From Pseudomonadota bacterium (GTDB taxonomy: Bacteria; Pseudomonadota; Alphaproteobacteria; Acetobacterales; Acetobacteraceae): a stretch of DNA of 5,239 bases. The stretch lies in contig JAKBCH010000099.1 in the NCBI GenBank assembly GCA_021808055.1, positions 1 through 5,239 on the forward strand, in the 5' to 3' direction. Below are positions 1 through 4,565 of this stretch, one piece after another (position 1 is the first letter of the stretch; each line of letters opens with the position of its first letter). Both the position numbers and the translations under genes were made by a program. The notes under the pieces are model-generated. The model was not told the DNA's origin. It did not search any database and saw nothing but the letters and a program-made list of their open reading frames with translations.

Positions 1-1
1 C

Positions 2-97
2 GACCCCAGGCTGGAGGGCGAGCGCGGGAAAGCTTTAAGGGTTTTGCTTAATTTGTTCGACCAGCGCGATGCGATTTCAACCGTGAATGCAGGATAG
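2..97 (+). CDS. possible C-terminal tail of an unidentified gene (5' end outside window)
   Basis: One plus-strand frame stays open from the left edge for 31 codons and ends at TAG 95-97. It reads [20 protein letters not shown] followed by [12 protein letters not shown] do not recognise the family. Two points favour a real gene end: the peptide looks protein-like (charged, then an amphipathic leucine-rich stretch), and the stop falls 7 bp before the NUDIX start at 105, a typical operon spacing. Against it, the piece is short, the other two plus frames are also open for 11-16 codons from the edge, and base use turns AT-rich after about position 33. If real, its stop lies inside the ribosome-binding region of the next gene, which suggests coupling. 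Confidence 0.35.
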   Translation, partial: DPRLEGERGKALRVLLNLFDQRDAISTVNAG

Positions 98-104
98 AGC
101 CATA

Positions 105-527
105 ATGGCTTCCTACCCCACCACGCCGAAAGTTGGCATTGGTATTGTGCTTATTAAAAACAACGAGGTGTTACTGGCCCGCCGTGGCAAGCCGCCGGGT
201 GCGGGGTTATGGTCTTTGCCTGGTGGAAAACAGGAACTTGGCGAGACAGCCGAAGAAGCCGCCCGGCGGGAATTGCTGGAGGAAACTGGGCTGGAATGCG
301 GCAAGCTGGTGCTTGTGGGACACGCCGATTCCATCCACCGCGATGCACAGGGAAGGATTGAATATCACTACACCATCCTAGATTTCGCAGCACGTTATGT
401 GGGCGGCGAGGCCGTAGCGGGAGACGATGTGCGAGAGGTAGCCTGGGCACGGCCGGATGAGTTCGACAACTATAAACTCCGTGAAGATGCGCGGCGGATG
501 ATCGAGACCGCATTCCGACTTGCCTAG
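105..527 (+). CDS. NUDIX hydrolase, MutT/ADP-ribose pyrophosphatase-like
   Basis: This is a small cytosolic NUDIX pyrophosphohydrolase of 140 residues, about the usual size for a single-domain member. The NUDIX box (G x5 E x7 REU x EE x GU) is complete at residues 41-63: G41, E47, R55-E56-L57, E59-E60, G62-L63, preceded by LWSLPGG. The glutamates of REUxEE bind the divalent metal that cleaves a nucleoside diphosphate linked to another group. The later [20 protein letters not shown] stretch resembles the ADP-ribose pyrophosphatase-like/MutT branch (COG1051 type). The substrate (8-oxo-dGTP, ADP-ribose, NADH or other) cannot be read from sequence. I chose ATG 105 over ATG 87 because AGGA at 91-94 is about 10 nt before 105, whereas nothing SD-like precedes 87, and because [17 protein letters not shown] begins just ahead of the first family strand. 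The gene converges on the peroxidase gene; their stops overlap. Confidence 0.9.
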   Translation: MASYPTTPKVGIGIVLIKNNEVLLARRGKPPGAGLWSLPGGKQELGETAEEAARRELLEETGLECGKLVLVGHADSIHRDAQGRIEYHYTILDFAARYVGGEAVAGDDVREVAWARPDEFDNYKLREDARRMIETAFRLA

Positions 528-1000
528 AGTGCCTTTTCAATGGCCCGCTTTACCCGTCCAGCCTCCGGTTTGGTGGTGGAGACAAAGAAATCCAGCAATA
601 CGCCGTTCTTATCGATGAGGTATTTGTAGAAATTCCAGCGCGGCCGAGCCAGAACGCCTTTTTCCGCCACCACCCAGCGGAAGAACGGGTGCGCCGCCTC
701 CCCGATGGCATGCACCTTGGCCATCATGGGAAAGTCAACGCCGTAATTCATTTGGCAGAACTGAGCGATTTCCTCGGCACCACCTGGCTCCTGCGCGCCG
801 AAATCATTGCAAGGTACGCCCAGCACCACTAAGCCGCGTGGGCCGTAAATCTCCCATAATTTCTGTAAGCCTGCATATTGCGGGGTGTAGCCGCACTGGC
901 TGGCGGTGTTGACCAACAAAATGGGTTTTCCTGCCAGGGCGCTGAGCGGATAAGGCGCGCCGCCTAAAGTTTTGAACGAAAATTCGTAAGCGCTGGCCAT
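524..1000 (-). CDS. glutathione peroxidase family thiol peroxidase (Cys type)
   Basis: This 158-residue protein has the thioredoxin fold of the GPx/BtuE family and reduces H2O2 and organic hydroperoxides. The three family signatures are present: [12 protein letters not shown] with the peroxidatic cysteine C36, [14 protein letters not shown] with Q70, and WNFYKYLID with W122-N123, giving the Cys-Gln-Trp-Asn catalytic set. The catalytic residue is cysteine (TGC-type codon), not selenocysteine. C82 in [13 protein letters not shown] is where the resolving cysteine of thioredoxin-dependent members lies, so thioredoxin rather than glutathione is the more likely reductant (inference from family). 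There is no signal peptide, so the enzyme is probably cytosolic. ATG 1000 is preferred to an in-frame GTG at 1006: GGGAG at 1010-1006 is 5 nt before the ATG but would overlap the GTG. The gene diverges from mazG with 29 bp between starts, and its TAG at 526-524 overlaps the NUDIX stop. Confidence 0.93.
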   Translation of the reverse strand: MASAYEFSFKTLGGAPYPLSALAGKPILLVNTASQCGYTPQYAGLQKLWEIYGPRGLVVLGVPCNDFGAQEPGGAEEIAQFCQMNYGVDFPMMAKVHAIGEAAHPFFRWVVAEKGVLARPRWNFYKYLIDKNGVLLDFFVSTTKPEAGRVKRAIEKAL

Positions 1001-1029
1001 TTCCACTCCCGGACTCTAAAAATCCCACC

Positions 1030-1818
1030 ATGGCGAATAAAGCACCGATTCAAGCCCTCATCAACGTGATGGCGGCGCTGCGTGACCCCGAGACTGGCTG
1101 CTCCTGGGACAAGGAGCAGGATTTTACTACCATCGCTCCTTACACAATCGAGGAAGCCTATGAGGTGCGCGCCGCGATCGGCTCTGGCGACCCGGCGGTA
1201 TTGAAGGATGAGTTGGGTGACCTGCTATTTCAGGTGGTCTACCACGCCCGTATGGCCGAGGAGCGTGGCTGGTTCAAATTCGACGATGTTGCCGAGGCGA
1301 TCACGGGCAAGATGATCCGCCGCCACCTGCATGTCTTCGGGGAGGAAACGGCACGCTCGGCTGCCGCCCAAACCGCCGCCTGGGAAATACAAAAAGCCAA
1401 CGAACGCGCCAGCCTAGCCCAACATGGGGCGCTGGATGGTGTGGCCACCGCCCTGCCCGCGTTAAGGCGCGCGCAGAAGCTCACCAGCCGGGCGGCGCGG
1501 GTGAAGTTCGACTGGCCGGATGCCGAGGCGGTGCTGGAGAAGCTGGATGAGGAAGTGGCCGAATTGAAGGCTGAGCTGGGTGAGGCGAAGCCAGAGCGTA
1601 TTGCCGATGAGCTAGGGGATTTACTGTTCGTGCTGGTAAATCTTGCCCGCAAGCTGGGGCAGGATGCGGAGAGCTGCCTTGAAGGGGCAAACGCGAAATT
1701 CATCCGCCGGTTTGGCCGGGTGGAGGCGTTGCTTGCCGCGCGCGGCAAGACCCCACATGATTCAACGCTGGAAGAGATGGAAGATTTATGGACCAAGGCA
1801 AAGAAGGAGGGGTTATGA
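1030..1818 (+). CDS. mazG: nucleoside triphosphate pyrophosphohydrolase MazG
   Basis: MazG hydrolyses (d)NTPs to NMP and pyrophosphate in the cytosol, a house-cleaning activity; in E. coli it also affects ppGpp levels. The 262-residue length matches the E. coli protein (263). Two tandem all-alpha MazG domains are visible. The first has GCSWDKEQ, TIEEAYE (E41, E42, E45) and ELGDLLFQVVYHAR (E61, D64). The second has DEEVAELK (E174, E175, E178) and ELGDLLFVLVNLARKLG (E194, D197), followed by ANAKFIRRFGRVE. Both EExxE...ExxD metal sites are intact, and the linker RAARVKFDWP is typical. ATG 1030 aligns with the E. coli N-terminus. No Shine-Dalgarno sequence precedes it (the upstream bases are CTAAAAATCCCACC), so initiation may be weak or leaderless. 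The stop TGA overlaps the carbonic anhydrase start as ATGA. In many alphaproteobacteria mazG follows hflX; here it is divergent from a peroxidase gene instead. Confidence 0.96.
   Translation: MANKAPIQALINVMAALRDPETGCSWDKEQDFTTIAPYTIEEAYEVRAAIGSGDPAVLKDELGDLLFQVVYHARMAEERGWFKFDDVAEAITGKMIRRHLHVFGEETARSAAAQTAAWEIQKANERASLAQHGALDGVATALPALRRAQKLTSRAARVKFDWPDAEAVLEKLDEEVAELKAELGEAKPERIADELGDLLFVLVNLARKLGQDAESCLEGANAKFIRRFGRVEALLAARGKTPHDSTLEEMEDLWTKAKKEGL
1036..1064 (-). promoter_or_regulatory. candidate promoter of the peroxidase gene, inside the mazG 5' end
   Basis: Read on the minus strand, TTGATG (1064-1059) and TTTATT (1041-1036) are separated by 17 bp, each matching the sigma-70 consensus at 4 of 6 positions. 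A transcript would start near 1030 and leave a leader of roughly 30 nt containing the GGGAG ribosome site. Because only 29 bp separate the two start codons, at least part of any promoter for the peroxidase gene must lie inside mazG. The match is moderate and could be chance. Confidence 0.25.
1804..1812 (+). promoter_or_regulatory. strong ribosome-binding site for the carbonic anhydrase gene
   Basis: AAGGAGGGG is a near-ideal anti-16S match ending 2 nt before ATG 1815 (its AAGGAGG core ends 4 nt before). It lies inside the last codons of mazG and decides the start: the longer in-frame ATG at 1788 has no such site. Together with the ATGA overlap it indicates translational coupling. Confidence 0.8.
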
Positions 1819-2408
1819 AAAAATTGCTAGAAGGTTATGAGCGGTTCCGTAACGGGTATTGGCAGGAGCATAAGAACCGTTATTCCACACTGGCACGGGA
1901 TGGGCAGTCGCCGCCAGCGATGGTGATTGCCTGCGCAGATTCCCGCGTCGCCCCGGAGATGATTTTCGATTGCGCGCCAGGCGAAATCTTTGTGGTGCGC
2001 AATGTGAGCGCCCTGGTGCCGCCCTATGCGCCGGATGGCAAGCAGCACGGCACCTCCGCGGCGGTGGAATTCGCAGTGAACGCTTTGCATGTGCGCAGCA
2101 TCGTGGTGCTGGGGCATAGCCGCTGTGGCGGCGTTCAGGCGCTGATGAAGGGGCCTGAAGGTGGGCGTGACTTCGTGGATGCCTGGATGAAGATCGCCAA
2201 GGCCGCCCGCCAGCGGGTATGCGATTCGCCCGAAACCGCCGAGGCGGATTTCGAGACACAATGCGCCGCCTGCGAGCATGAGGCGGTTCGCGTTTCGCTT
2301 GCCAACCTGCTCACCTTTCCCTGGATCAAGGAGCGGGTGATGGATGGCAGGCTTACCCTGGCCGGGCTGCATTTCAACGTCGAAACCGGGCATTTGCAGA
2401 TGGTTTGA
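1815..2408 (+). CDS. beta-class carbonic anhydrase
   Basis: This cytosolic zinc enzyme of 197 residues interconverts CO2 and bicarbonate, supplying bicarbonate to carboxylases and buffering pH. Zinc ligands are clear: C40 in CADSRV, H101 and C104 in VLGHSRCGG. The catalytic D42-R44 dyad is also present. Other family segments are GEIFVVRNVSALVPPY, the HGTSAAVEFAV helix, and the C-terminal GLHFNVETGHLQ strand. It is slightly shorter than many beta enzymes (about 200-220), and no key residue is missing. There is no signal peptide. The start is ATG 1815, overlapping the mazG stop by ATGA behind a strong ribosome site, so the two genes are probably co-transcribed and coupled. A 12-bp palindrome AAAACGCGTTTT follows the stop, but it is too small to be a convincing terminator. 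Which of the several beta subtypes it belongs to (Can or CynT-like) I cannot say. Confidence 0.95.
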   Translation: MKKLLEGYERFRNGYWQEHKNRYSTLARDGQSPPAMVIACADSRVAPEMIFDCAPGEIFVVRNVSALVPPYAPDGKQHGTSAAVEFAVNALHVRSIVVLGHSRCGGVQALMKGPEGGRDFVDAWMKIAKAARQRVCDSPETAEADFETQCAACEHEAVRVSLANLLTFPWIKERVMDGRLTLAGLHFNVETGHLQMV

Positions 2409-2439
2409 AAAAACGCGTTTTAATCCTGGCATGATAGGC

Positions 2440-2467
2440 TTGAAATAAGTGTAGCCTTGGCTACATT
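2440..2467 (+). promoter_or_regulatory. predicted mntH promoter
   Basis: TTGAAA (2440-2445, 5 of 6 consensus) and TACATT (2462-2467, 4 of 6) are 16 bp apart in the 105-bp spacer after the carbonic anhydrase gene. This would start transcription near 2474 and leave a leader of about 40 nt, too short for a manganese riboswitch. The placement of the palindrome between the two elements supports the assignment. Confidence 0.55.
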
Positions 2468-2468
2468 T
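2447..2468. promoter_or_regulatory. operator-like palindrome at mntH, candidate MntR box
   Basis: TGTAGCCTTGGCTACA (2450-2465) is a perfect inverted repeat with 7-bp arms and a 2-bp centre. It is extended by matching AA/TT at 2447-2448 and 2467-2468. It lies just downstream of the -35 and overlaps the -10, where a bound repressor would block RNA polymerase. Its shape (half site ending in TAGC, four central bases, then GCTA) resembles the palindrome recognised by the DtxR-family manganese regulator MntR upstream of enterobacterial mntH. Identity of the regulator is inference; no mntR gene is in the window. It does not look like a rhizobial Mur (Fur-family) site. Confidence 0.6.
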
Positions 2469-2513
2469 GCTCGACGCGACTAAAGCTACGCGCAATTGGA
2501 GTGCCGCGAAGAT

Positions 2514-3794
2514 ATGGATGTCGATGCACAAACCGGGCTAAGCAAGCGGACGCAAACGGAAATTCGCGCCGTTTTGGCCGGTCGGCGGCATGGGTTCGCT
2601 ACCCCGCTGCTGTTCGCTGGGCCCGCCGTTATCGCTTCCATTGCCTATATGGACCCCGGCAATTTTGCGACCAACATCCAGGCGGGCGCGCGTTACAACG
2701 ACCAGCTTCTGTGGGTCGTGGTACTGGCCAATGTCATCGCCATGCTGTTCCAGGGGCTATCCGCCAAGCTGGGCCTCGTTACCGGCCGCAACTTGGCGGA
2801 ACTTTGCCGCACCCACCTGCCCCGCCCGCTGGTTTATGCGATGTGGGCGGTGAGCGAGGTGGCCGCCATGGCGACGGATCTGGCAGAATTTTTGGGCGGC
2901 GCCATCGGCCTCTCGCTGCTGTGCCATCTGCCGCTGATGGCGGGCATGGTGGTGACCGGGATCATCACCTTGCTCATGCTGGTGTTGGGCGGACGCGGTT
3001 TCAGGCCGATGGAGCTGATGATTGGCTTGCTCGTTCTGGTGATCGCGATCTGCTATGTGGCGGAGCTATTTATTGCGCCAGTGAATTGGGCGGAAGCGGC
3101 AGCCGGTTCGGTGCTGCCTCGGTTGCCAGATAGCGAGGCGCTGACCATCGCGGTTGGCATTATCGGTGCAACGGTTATGCCGCACGCGCTTTATCTACAT
3201 TCCAGCCTCACCCAGCACCGCGTGACGCCGCGCAACGACGATGAGCGCCGCATGTTGTTACGATTCTCCAACCGCGAGGTACTGGTGGCGCTCAGTGTTG
3301 CCGGGCTGGTGAATATGGCGATGGTAATGACCGCGGCTGGCGCCTTCCACGCCGGGCATCGGGAAGTCGCGGACATCGGCACCGCTTATCATACGCTTTC
3401 ACCGCTGCTTGGGCCGGCGGCGGCGGGCGTATTTCTGGTGTCGTTGATGGCGTCTGGCATCTCCTCCTCCACCGTTGGCACGATGGCGGGTCAGGCGATC
3501 ATGCAAGGTTTTGCCGGGTTCAAAATTCCCGTCTGGGTGCGCCGATTAGTGACCATGGTGCCAGCTTTCGCGGTGGTGATCATGGGCGTGAATACGACCC
3601 AGGCGCTGGTGATCAGCCAGGTTGTGCTCTCTTTTGCTTTGCCAGTGCCGATGGTAGCCCTTGTGGTGTTCACCCGCCGGCGGGATATCATGGGGCGGTT
3701 TGCAAATACCAGGCTGGTAAACGGCACCGCGACCGGCGGCGCGGCAGTGATTTTGGTTTTGAACGCGGTGCTGCTGGTGCAGACCCTCGGCTGA
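2514..3794 (+). CDS. mntH: Nramp-family Mn(II)/H+ symporter MntH
   Basis: This is an inner-membrane proton-coupled importer of Mn(II) (also Fe(II) and other divalent metals), 426 residues with about eleven hydrophobic segments. The Nramp signatures are intact: DPGN at 47-50 in TM1 (AYMDPGNFATNIQAG) and MPH at 222-224 in TM6 (GATVMPHALYLHSS). The D-to-H spacing of 177 residues is the same as in E. coli MntH (D34 to H211). Further family stretches are AMATDLAEFLGGAIG, SSTVGTMAGQAIMQGF and PVWVRRLVTM. The protein is about 14 residues longer than E. coli MntH, due to a hydrophilic N-terminus. ATG 2514 is preferred to TTG 2496; GGAG at 2498-2501 is 12 nt ahead, a long but possible spacing. It has its own promoter with an operator-like palindrome, implying repression when manganese is sufficient. 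It stands alone after the mazG-carbonic anhydrase pair. Confidence 0.96.
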   Translation: MDVDAQTGLSKRTQTEIRAVLAGRRHGFATPLLFAGPAVIASIAYMDPGNFATNIQAGARYNDQLLWVVVLANVIAMLFQGLSAKLGLVTGRNLAELCRTHLPRPLVYAMWAVSEVAAMATDLAEFLGGAIGLSLLCHLPLMAGMVVTGIITLLMLVLGGRGFRPMELMIGLLVLVIAICYVAELFIAPVNWAEAAAGSVLPRLPDSEALTIAVGIIGATVMPHALYLHSSLTQHRVTPRNDDERRMLLRFSNREVLVALSVAGLVNMAMVMTAAGAFHAGHREVADIGTAYHTLSPLLGPAAAGVFLVSLMASGISSSTVGTMAGQAIMQGFAGFKIPVWVRRLVTMVPAFAVVIMGVNTTQALVISQVVLSFALPVPMVALVVFTRRRDIMGRFANTRLVNGTATGGAAVILVLNAVLLVQTLG

Positions 3795-3815
3795 CCTGAC
3801 CGAGCCGGCCGCGAC

Positions 3816-3842
3816 CGCCGCCCCGGTGTGCGGGGCAACGCG
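3816..3842 (+). terminator. hairpin after mntH, possible terminator without U tract
   Basis: GCCCCG (3820-3825) and CGGGGC (3831-3836) form a perfect 6-bp GC stem around the loop GTGTG. It can be lengthened by CGC/GCG (3816-3818 with 3840-3842) across a small internal loop. It starts 22 nt after the mntH stop. No run of T follows, so it is not a canonical intrinsic terminator; it may pause polymerase or protect the mRNA 3' end. Confidence 0.35.
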
Positions 3843-3859
3843 CACCAGCCTGACAAGGC

Positions 3860-3887
3860 CCCGCCAAGTGGTGACCTTCCCGCCAAG
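3860..3887. repeat. short direct repeat, two copies of CCCGCCAAG
   Basis: The 9-mer CCCGCCAAG occurs at 3860-3868 and 3879-3887, 19 bp apart start to start (nearly two helical turns), in the GC-rich half of the mntH-tetR spacer. It may be chance or a paired protein-binding site. No function is claimed. Confidence 0.3.
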
Positions 3888-3911
3888 ATAAACAACAACC
3901 ACCCCTGGAAA

Positions 3912-3927
3912 ATTGGATAGATCCAAT
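3912..3927. promoter_or_regulatory. perfect palindrome upstream of tetR, candidate TetR operator
   Basis: ATTGGATAGATCCAAT has 7-bp perfect arms around a 2-bp centre and lies 14 bp before the predicted -35 of the regulator gene. TetR-family proteins bind palindromes of about this size and often regulate themselves. A site upstream of the -35 is compatible with looping, with modest repression, or with binding by a different protein. It has no T tract after it, so it is unlikely to be a terminator. Confidence 0.45.
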
Positions 3928-3941
3928 GGAGGCTTGCTTGA

Positions 3942-3970
3942 TTGGCATAGCCATTATTCTATGATATAAC
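3942..3970 (+). promoter_or_regulatory. predicted tetR promoter
   Basis: TTGGCA (3942-3947) and TATAAC (3965-3970) each match sigma-70 consensus at 5 of 6 positions with the ideal 17-bp spacing, in the most AT-rich stretch of the window. Transcription would start near 3977, about 23 nt before the start codon. Between the elements is a second, weaker inverted repeat, CATAG (3946-3950) with CTATG (3959-3963), which could also serve as a repressor site. An overlapping alternative is TTGATT (3938) with TATGAT (3960). Confidence 0.6.
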
Positions 3971-3999
3971 ACTGTAAACAATTTTTTATTTATGAGTTA

Positions 4000-4563
4000 A
4001 TGATGTTAACTAAAAAGCCTGAAAAACTCGAACTGCGCTCTGTGCTGCTTCAGGCAGGCCGTGAAATTCTGGCAGCGGAAGGTATGGTCGGGCTTGGCCT
4101 GCGCGCGGTAACGCGGCGCGCGGGCGTATCTCCTACGGCGGCATACCGGTATTTTGCCGATCGTGAACATCTGCTTGCCGCCATCGCCACCTCCGGCGTA
4201 TGGGAACTGACAGCGGATCTGGAGACGGCGGACCGCTCCAGCGCAGAGCCGCTGATCGCGCAGGCAGTCGCTTATGTGCATTTCGCGACCACAAATGCGG
4301 CCCTTTATCGGCTGATCTTTGGGCCAGAGCGGCTAGCCCACTACCCAGAACTTGAGAACGCGTTGGCTGCCGCCTACAGCATACTCGCCGCACGGGTGGC
4401 CAAAACCGTGGAGCCGGGCGCGGCAGAGGATAAAAGCCTCGCTTGCTGGTGCTTGATGCACGGGCTGGCCAGCCGCGCGGTGGATACTCGCCTGCCCCCG
4501 GATAGCGTTGCGCCCGAGGCCCTGGCCGCGCGGTTGGCGAAGGCGCTGGTGCCGCGGGGTTAG
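4000..4563 (+). CDS. TetR/AcrR-family transcriptional regulator, WHG-type C-terminal domain
   Basis: This 187-residue cytosolic DNA-binding dimer is of typical TetR length. Residues about 12-60 form the TetR_N domain: SVLLQAGREILAAEG is the first helix, and LRAVTRRAGVSPTAAYRYFADREHLLAAIA holds the helix-turn-helix and the conserved YxYFxxREHLL end. The C-terminal ligand/dimer part contains AYVHFATTNAALYRLIFGPE, characteristic of the WHG (TetR_C_33-like) group. The ligand is unknown. Two adjacent Met codons (4000 and 4003) could start translation; GAG at 3994-3996 is the only SD-like element and is better spaced for 4003 (6 nt). It has its own promoter and a nearby palindrome, which suggests autoregulation. 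Neighbours are mntH upstream and an antiporter gene converging from the right with a 2-bp gap. Neither is in the usual divergent position of a TetR target, so what it controls is open. Confidence 0.92.
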   Translation: MMLTKKPEKLELRSVLLQAGREILAAEGMVGLGLRAVTRRAGVSPTAAYRYFADREHLLAAIATSGVWELTADLETADRSSAEPLIAQAVAYVHFATTNAALYRLIFGPERLAHYPELENALAAAYSILAARVAKTVEPGAAEDKSLACWCLMHGLASRAVDTRLPPDSVAPEALAARLAKALVPRG

Positions 4564-4565
4564 GC

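Noticed and set aside
87..104. Earlier in-frame ATG for the NUDIX gene (adds MQDRAI)
   Set aside because: No ribosome-binding sequence precedes it, it would overlap the possible upstream gene, and AGGA at 91-94 is well placed for ATG 105.
976..987. Near-palindrome ACGAAAATTCGT as a regulatory site for mazG
   Set aside because: It lies within conserved-position coding sequence of the peroxidase (YEFSF region), has only 5-bp arms, and is explained by codon content.
1239..1796. 185-codon minus-strand frame opposite mazG
   Set aside because: The serine/alanine-rich translation is the usual antisense shadow of a GC-rich gene; the plus-strand MazG assignment is certain.
2408..2423. Palindrome AAAACGCGTTTT after the carbonic anhydrase gene as a terminator
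   Set aside because: The palindrome has no loop; folding would leave only an A/T stem around a CGCG loop, which is unstable. It is at most a weak element.
2496..2513. TTG start for mntH six codons upstream
   Set aside because: ATG 2514 is a better start codon, and GGAG at 2498-2501 would overlap the TTG start rather than precede it.
2469..2513. Manganese riboswitch (yybP-ykoY type) in the mntH leader
   Set aside because: The predicted leader is only about 40 nt and shows no matching paired stems.
3546..3926. Minus-strand 126-codon frame across the mntH 3' end and spacer
   Set aside because: It begins with TTG without a ribosome site, most of it is antisense to mntH, and other frames in the same GC-rich region are equally open; it is a shadow.
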